Positions 50,381 through 60,288 of a stretch of DNA of 64,000 nt are shown piece by piece. The DNA is from a virus: positions 46,381 through 110,380 of the IMG/VR virus record IMGVR_UViG_3300037606_000137; one strand, written 5' to 3'. Position numbers and translations under genes: made by a program. Numbering within the stretch: position 1 is the stretch's first letter; each line of letters starts with the position of its first letter. Below the pieces are notes generated by a model, which saw only the letters and a list, made by a program, of their open reading frames with translations, was not told where the DNA came from and made no database searches.

Positions 50381-52699
50381 TTAAAATATTATACTTGGTT
50401 TTAAATATTTAAATATTTTTACACCTGAATTTGGTATAACTAAAATTTCATTTTTAGTAATTTTTTCTTTTATTTCATTATGTTTCATTGGTTGTCTATG
50501 TTTAATAATATTTTCTTTTACCCAATAGTTCATTATACCACCTTTTGAATAACCAATAAATTCAAAATTTAAATTTGATAAACTGTTTCCTAAATTATGA
50601 TCATAATCAGAATAAAATTTTATTTCTTTTACATTAATTAGTTTTTTACCTATTTGTATAGTTTTATAATTTTGTAGAAAATGATTAAATAATTTAGAAC
50701 TACCACCAGTAACCGAATGATATTTTAAAGTACCAACTCTTATTACTTCAATAACACCGTCTTTTTTTGCAAAGAAATTATGTCCAAACGTATATAACAT
50801 AATTAAAGAACCTGCTTTTAAATCACATTTATCTTTTTTTAAAATTAATCCTAAATTTAAAGATGCTCCACGTTTACCATAAAAACAGTTTTCTTTTTCA
50901 AATGATCTAGCTGTTTTATTATCAATAATCTTAACTATACAATCACGAGCATAAATTTTATTGATAGTTTTATTTGCTGCATGTAATATATAAGATTTTA
51001 AAATATCTTTTTGATTTAAATTATCCCATTCAAAATCTTTAATCCAACATTTAAAAGAATTGTTTTTTTCGGCTTCAACTGATAATGAATAAAAATATTT
51101 TTTATCTATATCATTTAATGAATAATTAAAACTATCAATATAACATATTTCATATTTCATATTATTTTTTGTATAAAAACAATAATTATTATGTTCCATA
51201 AAATAATCAATATTATTATGTTCTAAAAATAATTTCATTTCATTATTATACAATATATGTTTATCTTGTAATGAATAAATAGTCGAACCAGAATCATATA
51301 TTTTATGATAATTAAAATTTATAATCTCAATATCATTATGATTATATTTTGTTTCAATATTGTCTTTAATATAAAGTTTTATATTTTGTTTATCATTAAA
51401 ATTTACATATTTATAATCTGGTAATTTATATTTAATAAAACAAAATTTAGTAGTATCTAAAAATATATTGTTATTATCATGTACATAATAATGATTAATT
51501 AAATTTAACTCTTTTATAAAAATATCAAATACAATATTATTATTATAATTACTATCACAATTGAAATCAATAATGTAATTATTATCAAATTCGATTGACG
51601 CAATTATATTATTATTGATTATTAATTCATTATTAATTATTTTATAATTTTGTATTGGTGAATAATTATTTTGAATATAATTTTTTAATTTTAATTTAAT
51701 ATCATTTTTATCATTTAACCAATCAGTTTCATAAATGTGATATAATTTAATATTTTTATTTATACAATTAATAGATTTATTAAAGTGAAAATCATTATCT
51801 TTATATTTATTACAATGCCAATAAACACCATTATACTCAATAGCTAAATTTATATCTTTACAATAAATATCTAAATGTTTACCATCTAATATAGTTTTAT
51901 TTGTTTGTTCACATATTGTATAATCAGATACATAGTTAAATATGTCTTGCTCAGCCCACGATATTTTATTATTAATAGGATTACATAAAATACAAGGACA
52001 AACATTGTATAACTTAGTTCTTTGATATAATAATTTATAAGTTGTTATGTAATCTTTATTACATATATTACATTTTATTTGTAATTTATTATCTGTAATT
52101 ATTTTAAAATTAAAAATATTATAATCTGTAGTTAATTTATTAGTATAAAAATCAATCCATTTTTTTTGTATTTTATTTTTAAAATAAATAGATTGATTAA
52201 AACTATCAGAACCGTATTTTTTATTATTAGTTGCTATTGTTTTTAATTTTATATCTGGATGTGCTAATGGCGATTTATTTCCATACCTTTCTAAATTTGT
52301 TATTAATTTCTTTTCTTGCACTTCAGGAACTAATAATGTATTTTTTACACCGTACCGATTCAAACATGTTTTTTTGTATTTATCTTTACCCTCTTGTGTT
52401 TCCATATAATTGTTACTACCATATAATTCATTACATGTTAAATTTGCTTTAACTCTTGAACATTTTTTACAACTATAAAAATTATACCTATTATAATTTT
52501 GAACATACTTATAATACATCAATTGCCTTTCATCTTTACATAAATCACAAACAGCTGTAATTTTATCATGTGAATTAATTGATATATCTTCAATCAATAC
52601 AACAGTTAATTCATCATCGTTTTTTACATAATTCTTATCTTCATAATATTTTTTATTGCGATTTGTAATATTAATTAATATTTCTTTTTCTTTTATCAT
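50381..52699 (-). CDS. Large Vsr-like homing endonuclease (772 residues)
   Basis: The N-terminus has a Cys cluster (CDLCKDERQ, CKKCSRVK), then NUMOD-like repeats of a YG..N / NLERYGN type (NELYGSNNYMET, LNRYGVKNTLLVPEV, NLERYGNKSPLAHPDI, NKKYGSDSF), a second zinc cluster (CNIC...CPCILC), and a Vsr/EDxHD-type core (LDIYCKDINLAIEYNGVYW, HCNKYKDND, YHIYETDWL). The rest is a long Asn-rich region and a C-terminal domain (~600-772) of unknown role. The Vsr core is related to that of the endonuclease at 302-1339. It lies divergently, 87 bp from the split DNA polymerase gene at 52787, which suggests a mobile gene that fractured or moved next to polymerase. Confidence 0.78.
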   Translation of the reverse strand: MIKEKEILINITNRNKKYYEDKNYVKNDDELTVVLIEDISINSHDKITAVCDLCKDERQLMYYKYVQNYNRYNFYSCKKCSRVKANLTCNELYGSNNYMETQEGKDKYKKTCLNRYGVKNTLLVPEVQEKKLITNLERYGNKSPLAHPDIKLKTIATNNKKYGSDSFNQSIYFKNKIQKKWIDFYTNKLTTDYNIFNFKIITDNKLQIKCNICNKDYITTYKLLYQRTKLYNVCPCILCNPINNKISWAEQDIFNYVSDYTICEQTNKTILDGKHLDIYCKDINLAIEYNGVYWHCNKYKDNDFHFNKSINCINKNIKLYHIYETDWLNDKNDIKLKLKNYIQNNYSPIQNYKIINNELIINNNIIASIEFDNNYIIDFNCDSNYNNNIVFDIFIKELNLINHYYVHDNNNIFLDTTKFCFIKYKLPDYKYVNFNDKQNIKLYIKDNIETKYNHNDIEIINFNYHKIYDSGSTIYSLQDKHILYNNEMKLFLEHNNIDYFMEHNNYCFYTKNNMKYEICYIDSFNYSLNDIDKKYFYSLSVEAEKNNSFKCWIKDFEWDNLNQKDILKSYILHAANKTINKIYARDCIVKIIDNKTARSFEKENCFYGKRGASLNLGLILKKDKCDLKAGSLIMLYTFGHNFFAKKDGVIEVIRVGTLKYHSVTGGSSKLFNHFLQNYKTIQIGKKLINVKEIKFYSDYDHNLGNSLSNLNFEFIGYSKGGIMNYWVKENIIKHRQPMKHNEIKEKITKNEILVIPNSGVKIFKYLKPSIIF

Positions 52700-52748
52700 A
52701 ATGCACCATATATACTATTTGTATATGTATATATTAATTAATATTAAA

Positions 52749-52760
52749 TTGTTTAAACAA
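52749..52760. promoter_or_regulatory. 12-bp perfect palindrome upstream of polymerase fragment
   Basis: TTGTTTAAACAA in the divergent region 52700-52786, 27 bp before the polymerase-fragment ATG. It may be an operator; a near-match to the -7 box (TACTATTTG) lies ~30 bp upstream of it. Confidence 0.35.
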
Positions 52761-52786
52761 CATAATAATAATTTTATATAATAATC

Positions 52787-54139
52787 ATGAATACAATCGA
52801 TTATAATATATTTGAACTAAATAGAAATAAAGAAGAATTATCTGAAACTGAAATTGAATATCTTAATACTTTGGATATTAAACAAATAGAATCATATATT
52901 ACATATTGTAATAGTAATTATAATTATTATAATGCTATTCAAACAGGATTAAAATTAATTCTTAATAGTATTTATGGTGCGTTTGGAAATGAATATTTTG
53001 TATGTTCTACAAAGGATATTGCTGGAGCAATTACAGCAATGGGTAGAGATGTTGTAAAATACATGGATAATATTAATGAAAAATATTGGTATGATTTTTG
53101 GCATTTAGATGAAGAATTACATGCGCATTTAGGAATAGATACGGCAAATGTGAAAGCTATTGATAATAGTTGGATCCATAGAGAATCAAAAACACCACAT
53201 TATGAAGAAGTGACGCAAACAGATATAGTTGATGGTGAATATCAGAGATTAGTACCAGTGTCTAATTATGTTGATACTGATTCATTGTTTGTTGGATTTC
53301 AGCCGGCAATGAATAGTTGTAATTGGACTGAAGATGAGCAAGATTTTGTATGGAAAATATGTAAATTTAGATTAGAAAAAATATTTAAAGCAAAATTAAT
53401 TGGTTATGCTAAAAAATACAAGGTTGAAAATTTACAAGAGTTTGAATTAGAGAATATAAATGAATCTGTATTGTTTGTTACAAAGAAAAATTATATTAAA
53501 CATGTTATATGGGAAGATGGTATGCAATATAATAGATTGACTAATATAACACCAAAAGGTGTTTCATTGATTAAAAAAGGAACACCAAATTTTGCACGGA
53601 CTAAAGTGATGGATATTATTAATTATATTTTTGATAATTCAAAAACATATAATATAAAGGATTTATTAAAATTTGTAAGAGATCTTAAGAAAGAATTTGA
53701 ATTAACAAGTATTGATGAGATTGCACCGACGGGAAACATTAATAATTATTGGTCTAGTAAATTATTTATAGATGGACAAACTATAGATGGACCTGGTATT
53801 GTTGAAGATAGAGAAGATTTAATTATGGGAAAACTTACATATTTTGTAATTAAATCTGCTGGTTTATATAATCATTTATTATACAAACATGCTGAATTAA
53901 TTAATGATTATGAAGTAATTCGACCGGGAACAAAAGTTAGAATTTATCCATGTATACATGAATTAAATGATAAATTTTGTTACATACCTGGTGCTTGTCC
54001 AATAGAGTTTGCACCACCAATAGATTATGATACATTATTTGAAACATCTGTATCAAATCAAGTTAATTATTATTTAAAAGCTTTGAATTTACCAATATTA
54101 AATAAAAGATTAAAAATAGTTATTTCATTATTTGATTAA
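52787..54139 (+). CDS. DNA polymerase family B, C-terminal fragment
   Basis: 450 residues. Has the second half of a B-family polymerase: motif B GLKLILNSIYGAFGN (54-68, with the KxxxNSxYG helix) and motif C YVDTDS at 161-166 with its two Asp residues. The thumb follows (VTKKNYIKHVIWEDG, TPKGVSLIKKG). The 3'-5' exonuclease and motif A (DxxSLYPS) are absent, so the product cannot polymerise alone and needs an N-terminal fragment encoded elsewhere. T4-like phages with gene 43 split into two polypeptides near this point are known. No intein-like ending is seen at its N-terminus. It lies beside the endonuclease at 50381. Confidence 0.88.
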   Translation: MNTIDYNIFELNRNKEELSETEIEYLNTLDIKQIESYITYCNSNYNYYNAIQTGLKLILNSIYGAFGNEYFVCSTKDIAGAITAMGRDVVKYMDNINEKYWYDFWHLDEELHAHLGIDTANVKAIDNSWIHRESKTPHYEEVTQTDIVDGEYQRLVPVSNYVDTDSLFVGFQPAMNSCNWTEDEQDFVWKICKFRLEKIFKAKLIGYAKKYKVENLQEFELENINESVLFVTKKNYIKHVIWEDGMQYNRLTNITPKGVSLIKKGTPNFARTKVMDIINYIFDNSKTYNIKDLLKFVRDLKKEFELTSIDEIAPTGNINNYWSSKLFIDGQTIDGPGIVEDREDLIMGKLTYFVIKSAGLYNHLLYKHAELINDYEVIRPGTKVRIYPCIHELNDKFCYIPGACPIEFAPPIDYDTLFETSVSNQVNYYLKALNLPILNKRLKIVISLFD

Positions 54140-54191
54140 ATGAAATGAAATAATAATAATACATAAAATATATAAAAAGACAATAAATAAT

Positions 54192-55340
54192 ATGAACAAA
54201 AGAATAACATTTGAACCAGAATTTACAGATATTACATTATATCAGATTTTAGAAAAAGTACCAATGCATTCAGAATTAAATATTGTACAAGAATTAGATT
54301 TAAATAAATTTGAAACATTAATTAAAAAATATTTATCAAATACAACAGAATTAAATAAAACACAATTCACACAATTTACAGATGAACCTGGTAGTTTAAA
54401 CCCATTTTATACATTTAAAACTGTTTTAGGTGATAACATTGCAATATCATATGATTATACAGAATTAAAAAATCAAGAAGAAGATGAAGATTTAGATGAA
54501 GAATTGATGATTGATGAAATAATAAAACCAATAGTGAAAATTGAATCTAAAGCAGAAACATGTAATGAAATTACTATTTATTATAATGAATCAACATCTA
54601 GTATTGTTAAATCAATAATGGGTGAAATTAATGATTGTATTCATAATAATATTGAAACAAATTTATTTTATACTATTGGTCTTACTTCTTATGGTTTTAA
54701 TTTAGTAAAACAAGAAGTTAATCTTGTTGATATAGATGTTGAGTTAAATTATGGTTCTAGTTTTGTACCAGTATATGATGATATTATAAATAATTTAAAA
54801 ACTAAGTTCCATGGGTTAATTTTATTACATGGTGCACCAGGAACGGGGAAAACAACAATAATTAGAAAAATTATAAGTGAATTATGTAATACTAAAAAAA
54901 TTATTTATATTCCGGCATATATGATTGAACAAATAGCGAATCCAGAATTTATTACATTTATTCAAAAATATAAAGAATCTGTATTGGTATTAGAAGATGC
55001 AGAATTTGCATTACAATCACGTTCAGAAGAATATGGTGCACAAGCTGTATCTAATCTATTAAATATAACAAATGGTTTATTAAACGATGCGGTTAAGATA
55101 CAAGTTATTGCAACATTTAATATGAATAAAAAAGATATTGATTCTGCATTATTACGTCCAGGTCGTTTATTAAATGATTGGAAATTTAATAAATTGACAA
55201 TTGAAGAATCAAAAAAATTAGCTGATTCTTTAAAGAAAAAAATAGAAATTTCTGAACCAATGACAATTGCAGAAATTTATGCAGAAAAAACTGCGGTTAA
55301 AAATGTAAATACAGACAAAAAAAGAAAAATAGGATTTTAA
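54192..55340 (+). CDS. AAA+ ATPase
   Basis: 382 residues. N-terminal ~200 residues unfamiliar and acidic; the AAA module has Walker A GAPGTGKTT at 214-222, Walker B SVLVLEDAE near 256-264, sensor IATFN, and an arginine-finger region RPGRL. Could be a remodelling or unfolding ATPase for replication, virion assembly or defence. It lies between polymerase and virion genes, so the role is open. Confidence 0.85.
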   Translation: MNKRITFEPEFTDITLYQILEKVPMHSELNIVQELDLNKFETLIKKYLSNTTELNKTQFTQFTDEPGSLNPFYTFKTVLGDNIAISYDYTELKNQEEDEDLDEELMIDEIIKPIVKIESKAETCNEITIYYNESTSSIVKSIMGEINDCIHNNIETNLFYTIGLTSYGFNLVKQEVNLVDIDVELNYGSSFVPVYDDIINNLKTKFHGLILLHGAPGTGKTTIIRKIISELCNTKKIIYIPAYMIEQIANPEFITFIQKYKESVLVLEDAEFALQSRSEEYGAQAVSNLLNITNGLLNDAVKIQVIATFNMNKKDIDSALLRPGRLLNDWKFNKLTIEESKKLADSLKKKIEISEPMTIAEIYAEKTAVKNVNTDKKRKIGF

Positions 55341-55343
55341 TCT

Positions 55344-55655
55344 ATGGTTTATACATTAGATGATATACAACGATTAGATAAATTTAATGATTTATCACAA
55401 AGAGAATTGATTGAATTGATCGAAATATTACGTAATGAATTAAAATTTCAAATGTATAAACGTGATAATTCTCAATTTAGTGTACAAAATAATATAAATG
55501 TTTTAGAAAACAAATTAAATGAATGTGTTTCTTTAAATGAAAAATATAAAAAATCTATTCAACATTACTTTAAAATGTATGATCGTAAATTAACATTTAA
55601 AGAAAGATTATTTGGTAAAATTTATAATATTGTACGAGTAGACGACATCAAATAA
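55344..55655 (+). CDS. Coiled-coil protein, 103 residues
   Basis: Not recognised. Helical throughout, with heptad-like spacing (ELIELIEILRNELKF, VLENKLNECVSL). Starts 3 nt after the ATPase stop. Confidence 0.5.
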   Translation: MVYTLDDIQRLDKFNDLSQRELIELIEILRNELKFQMYKRDNSQFSVQNNINVLENKLNECVSLNEKYKKSIQHYFKMYDRKLTFKERLFGKIYNIVRVDDIK

Positions 55656-55692
55656 AATATATAAAAAAAGAAAATAAAAAACACTATTTAAA

Positions 55693-58600
55693 ATGGCTAA
55701 AAAAAAATATTCTATTAATGATTTTGCTGCACAATTAATGCGTACAAATCAAAACAGTATTGAATTATTAACAAAATTAGATCAATCGTTAAATAGTAAT
55801 GAATCATACATTACAGCAAAAAGTGTTGATGCTTCTGGTAAAGAAGTAAACACACAAATACCAACAGTCGGATTTTTTAAACAAAAGTTAGAACAATTAA
55901 CTAAAATGGTTAAAACTATGTCTGGTTTAGAAGGTGTTACATCATCTATACAAATTGATGATAATTCATTTAAGCGTATAATTACGGCAGATATTAATAA
56001 AGAGCCGAGTCAAATATCACAATTATCACCATTATCAGTTTTTAAAACATCACCTAATTGGATTTTCGATTCATTTTTAAATCCATTAATTAGTGTTGAA
56101 TTAGATTTAACAGGTCGTATTGAAGATAATACTAAAACAATTTTATCAAAAAGATTTATAGTTAAATTTGATAGAATTGTTTCTTTTGATGAAAACAATA
56201 ATGAAATTGTTGAGTTATCAACTAATGCTAAATTACGTTTAATAGAATTTGAACAAAAATATAAAGGTAAAAGTGATATTAATATTGTTGAGTTTGTTAC
56301 ATGGTTAGATAGTCCTGGATTAGTTAATAGTGTTGATGATACATTATTAGATCAAGATGAATTTAAAATTGAACCTAGTAGATTACAATATAAAGGTGAT
56401 TTTACAGTTAAAAATACAGAACTTGATACAATAAATAAAAAATTATGGTATGTATTAGATACATTAACATATTATGATGTTACTGATTTATCTACAACAC
56501 CAAATCCAACTGATTTAAAAATTGGTGATTTAATTAAAATAAATCCAGCTGTTTTAGGCGCATCATCAGCAACAGTTTATAGAGTTGTAGAAATATCTAC
56601 AATAACATCAGAATATAGAGTAAGATTTGAACAAGTGTTTGGACAAGAACCAATACCAGTTCGTAATAATGCTATTTCAATATATTCTGATATAATTCCA
56701 ACAAAAAATGTAAAAGTTAGTGTTGGTTTTGACGAATACTGCGTTTTATTTGTAAAACAATTAGATGATTTTAATAATATCGTTGGTTTAGATTGGTCTC
56801 CAGGTATTGGATTCCATACAAATGAATTACGATTAGATAATGAAACAGGTGAATTATTTTCTGACTATTATATTAATACTGTATATGATTATGGTATTGT
56901 ATTACAAGATCTTGTTGCAAAAAAAGTTCCTAATTATTATGGAATTAAACCAAATGCACCAGTATTAGATGATACAAATTTTAAAGTTGTACAAATTAAT
57001 GCACACTTAACACAAACAGTTGAAGCTGAAAAAATAAGAGATTTACATAATCAAAAAAATAATTTAATTTCTCAAATTTCTCAAATACAAACAACAGTAG
57101 AAAAACAAAATCGATTAATATCAACTACAGATTTTACATCTAATGCAGATAAAAAAAGAGCAGATGATCAATTAGTTACTTTACTATCTAAATTAGATGC
57201 AAGAAATAAATCAAAAACTACACTAATTACAGATATTTTAGCATCTAAAAAAGATTTAAATAAAATTGCTCCAATATTTCATATTAGAGGTTTTTATCCA
57301 ATGCCAGAAGCAATACAAAACACAAAAACAAAACCACAAGAAATTGTACAGTTTGAAGTATGGTATAGAAAATTATCTAAATCTGGTGATGAAAATCCAA
57401 TATTAACAATTACAGATATTAATAATATCGCAGCTCAAACTGCAAGTGTAAAAAATACAACAGCAAGCACAATTAAAAAACCTAAAGTTGTTAATGGTAC
57501 ATTCTCAAACTGGGTAAAATATAAATCAGACGCTCGTAAAAGAGTACAAGACCCAATTACTGGTGCATGGTTATGGGAACTTGAAGATGTAACAGATGCA
57601 AATACACCAAATATTAATCAAATAGATATACCTCTATTACCAGGTGAAAGAATCGAAATTAAAATTAAATCTCTATCAGAAGTCGGATGGCCCGAAACAC
57701 CAATCGAATCAGATTTTTCTAATACTCTTGCAATAAATTTTCCTGATGATTTAAATAAAGTTTTAAATGAAGATGAATTCATTCTTAAAGAAGCACAAGC
57801 AGATGATATGAAAGTGTCTTTTGATCGTGATTTAGAAGCACGTGGTTTAAACTTACACTTATCTACAGCTTTACGTGACTCAGATATTTATTACGCCCAC
57901 AAAGCCGATGCAATTGCCTCTGGATTTAAAGATAATAACGGAAAAATAATTAATCTATACGATCAATTATTAGCAATGATGTCACAAATTAATACATTAC
58001 AAGAAAATATAAATAGATCAAAAGGTATTCTTGAAGTGTATTTATTAAATAAAGGAAATCAAACTAAAATATTTAGTGGTAATAATCTATCATTCAATAT
58101 AAACTTAGAAGACTATATGATACCAACAAAAATTGGTTTAACATCAGCTCCAGTAGATTCAATCGCTCGTACATATAAAAATGAATTAATACTAATTAAT
58201 GACTTTCAACTAATTATTAAAAATGCAGCTCAAACAGCAGATCTTGGTATTCTTTCTTATAGAGGATATGGTCAACCAACAGGAAAACAACCATCAACTT
58301 TTGCGTATAATCATAACGGTTTAGCATCTAGAGTTCCTCAAGCATTATGGATCCAACCAGATTCAACAATGCTTTTAAACCAAATTACAGCAAATGCTAC
58401 AAGTGTAGTTGTTACACAAGCACCTGTATTTGCAACACAACAAGATAATCAATGGATATGGTTACAAACTGGTGATTTATCAGGTAATGATATTTATTTT
58501 AGAGATACAACACAACCAGATAATACATATTTTGGTGATACAGGTTTAGCAAATGGTGCATCAGGTGTTCATAAGTCATTAACAGAGAAAAAACATAATT

Positions 58601-59484
58601 TAGGATTTACAACTGGTCCAAATCAAATATTAGGTTCAAATCCAGGTAATGATATTACATCAATAACTAATCCTTTAAATTGGGAAATAAATGAAGATCC
58701 ATCAACAGTTGGTGGTGTCATTGGTAGCATGGGATCAACAATTCATCCAGTTATTAATGGATTTTCTGATATTATTGAAACATCTTCACAATTAATAAAA
58801 TTTATTAAACCAGGTGATACTAATAGTATTAATATACCAATCTATATTTATGCTAAACCATATACAGGTACAGGTTGTCATGTTACCGGTTCACCAAATA
58901 CCGAATTTAATGATGCTCTTACAATTCCTAGTATTGGTGGAAATATGCCATCAGTTCTTGCACTTGGTAATCTATCTAAAGATCCATCAACAAATAGATT
59001 AAGAATAAGTTTAACAGTAGGTTCAGGTAATATTATTAAAACAAATGATAAAATTATATTATCTGGCGTTACTGGATTATTATCTGATGTTAATGGTAAA
59101 ATATTAACTGTAACAAATTCAGCATCTAATATTATAACAGTTAATTACGATGCTAGTATTTTAGCATCAGGACAAATTGACGGTGGTAATATATTAATAG
59201 ATCAATTACATAAAAGATATAATAATACAACTGAGGGTACACAATTATTTAATTATAATGTATTAGGGAAAGTTGGTTCTGACAATAGATATGTTACTAA
59301 TTATGTAGAGATTGTTAATACTGGAACACCTACTGAAATAACACATAATAAAAAAATGCGTTTATTTTTAGAAGATGAAAATAATATTAGACCTTTTGAA
59401 TTTCAATTAAATTGGAATATTAAACAATATAAACCAACATTAATATTAGGTGCAAATATTTTACAAGCACAGAATAGAAATTAA
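55693..59484 (+). CDS. Large virion structural protein (baseplate/tail appendage), 1263 residues
   Basis: No single family recognised. The N-terminal region (SINDFAAQLMRTNQ, then LNPLISVELDLTGRI) and a long middle region of strands are followed by a coiled coil (~450-500), a fibronectin III-like segment near 650-690 (ERIEIKIKSLSEVGW), and a beta-rich C-terminus. Size, beta content and neighbours (tail and capsid proteins) support a baseplate or appendage role. It is the largest gene in the window. Confidence 0.65.
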   Translation: MAKKKYSINDFAAQLMRTNQNSIELLTKLDQSLNSNESYITAKSVDASGKEVNTQIPTVGFFKQKLEQLTKMVKTMSGLEGVTSSIQIDDNSFKRIITADINKEPSQISQLSPLSVFKTSPNWIFDSFLNPLISVELDLTGRIEDNTKTILSKRFIVKFDRIVSFDENNNEIVELSTNAKLRLIEFEQKYKGKSDINIVEFVTWLDSPGLVNSVDDTLLDQDEFKIEPSRLQYKGDFTVKNTELDTINKKLWYVLDTLTYYDVTDLSTTPNPTDLKIGDLIKINPAVLGASSATVYRVVEISTITSEYRVRFEQVFGQEPIPVRNNAISIYSDIIPTKNVKVSVGFDEYCVLFVKQLDDFNNIVGLDWSPGIGFHTNELRLDNETGELFSDYYINTVYDYGIVLQDLVAKKVPNYYGIKPNAPVLDDTNFKVVQINAHLTQTVEAEKIRDLHNQKNNLISQISQIQTTVEKQNRLISTTDFTSNADKKRADDQLVTLLSKLDARNKSKTTLITDILASKKDLNKIAPIFHIRGFYPMPEAIQNTKTKPQEIVQFEVWYRKLSKSGDENPILTITDINNIAAQTASVKNTTASTIKKPKVVNGTFSNWVKYKSDARKRVQDPITGAWLWELEDVTDANTPNINQIDIPLLPGERIEIKIKSLSEVGWPETPIESDFSNTLAINFPDDLNKVLNEDEFILKEAQADDMKVSFDRDLEARGLNLHLSTALRDSDIYYAHKADAIASGFKDNNGKIINLYDQLLAMMSQINTLQENINRSKGILEVYLLNKGNQTKIFSGNNLSFNINLEDYMIPTKIGLTSAPVDSIARTYKNELILINDFQLIIKNAAQTADLGILSYRGYGQPTGKQPSTFAYNHNGLASRVPQALWIQPDSTMLLNQITANATSVVVTQAPVFATQQDNQWIWLQTGDLSGNDIYFRDTTQPDNTYFGDTGLANGASGVHKSLTEKKHNLGFTTGPNQILGSNPGNDITSITNPLNWEINEDPSTVGGVIGSMGSTIHPVINGFSDIIETSSQLIKFIKPGDTNSINIPIYIYAKPYTGTGCHVTGSPNTEFNDALTIPSIGGNMPSVLALGNLSKDPSTNRLRISLTVGSGNIIKTNDKIILSGVTGLLSDVNGKILTVTNSASNIITVNYDASILASGQIDGGNILIDQLHKRYNNTTEGTQLFNYNVLGKVGSDNRYVTNYVEIVNTGTPTEITHNKKMRLFLEDENNIRPFEFQLNWNIKQYKPTLILGANILQAQNRN

Positions 59485-59530
59485 TTTTAATTATTTTTGA
59501 TAAAAGTTTTTTTTATTAAAAAAGATTTAC

Positions 59531-59538
59531 TATATTTG
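59531..59538 (+). promoter_or_regulatory. TATATTTG promoter upstream of the second T9SS cargo gene
   Basis: TAnnTTTG-type -7 element 31 bp before the ATG at 59570. It lies directly after the structural gene, so this gene is transcribed on its own, unlike the virion genes around it. Confidence 0.68.
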
Positions 59539-59569
59539 TAATGTATTAACAAATTAAAAAATATAAAAT

Positions 59570-60199
59570 ATGAAAAAGTTATTAAGTTTAGTAGTTGTAA
59601 TGTTTGTAACATTAAATTCATTTGGACAACAACCATTAAGTATTACATATACGTTGCCAAATAATATAACAATAACAGATACTATTAATGCACTACAAGA
59701 TGCTGGAAATGTTAATTTTAATACTTTGACAATACCAAAAAATACAACCATTAATTTTATTAAAAATGAACTGGGACATGATTTAGATATGGAGTCTGTA
59801 ATTGAGGACCCATTTTCAGTTTATCCTTTAGTAATACCTAATACATATTATTCAGAAGAATCTTTTCTTATTCGTGTTACAAATAGTTTTAATTATATTA
59901 TAATTATTGTATATGATCCAACACAAACATCATTAGGGACAGATGAGTTTAAGTTTGATAGAGAGATGATGAAAGTATTTCCGTCGCCTGCGATTGATAA
60001 AGCAACTGTAAGTTTTATTGCAAGTGATATGAATGTACCTTTAGTTATTTATTCAATGAATGGTTCTATAGTATTTACAGATAATGAAAAAAGAAACGTT
60101 GGTGCATTGAATGAGATACAATTAGATTTGTCTAGATTTGATTCAGGTGTTTATATTGCAAGAGCGGGTAAAGATTCTTTTAGATTTATCAAACAGTAA
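59570..60199 (+). CDS. Secreted protein with type IX secretion sorting domain
   Basis: 209 residues. Signal peptide MKKLLSLVVVMFVTLNSFGQ, a ~110-residue mature domain with mixed strands, then a canonical T9SS type A C-terminal domain from ~135: VFPSPAIDKATVSF, LVIYSMNGSIVF, LDLSRFDSGVYIARAG, FRFIKQ. Such domains send cargo to the Bacteroidetes cell surface. The passenger is not recognised. Own TATATTTG promoter and own terminator make it a stand-alone early-type unit between virion genes, suggesting a moron acting on the host, for example blocking other phages. Confidence 0.86.
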   Translation: MKKLLSLVVVMFVTLNSFGQQPLSITYTLPNNITITDTINALQDAGNVNFNTLTIPKNTTINFIKNELGHDLDMESVIEDPFSVYPLVIPNTYYSEESFLIRVTNSFNYIIIIVYDPTQTSLGTDEFKFDREMMKVFPSPAIDKATVSFIASDMNVPLVIYSMNGSIVFTDNEKRNVGALNEIQLDLSRFDSGVYIARAGKDSFRFIKQ

Positions 60200-60224
60200 T
60201 ATAAATAAATAAATAAATAAATTT

Positions 60225-60256
60225 AAAAGTCTTATCTTAATTGATAGGACTTTTTT
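60225..60256 (+). terminator. Rho-independent terminator
   Basis: AAAAGTCTTATC pairs with GATAGGACTTTT (one T-G wobble) around TTAATT; six T follow. A run of AAAT units precedes it. Confidence 0.88.
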
Positions 60257-60288
60257 AATATATAATAAAAAAAATACAGATTAAAATT

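Noticed and set aside
52787-52960. Split-intein C-half at the start of the polymerase fragment
   Set aside because: There is no block F or G pattern and no His-Asn followed by Cys, Ser or Thr before the polymerase sequence resumes.
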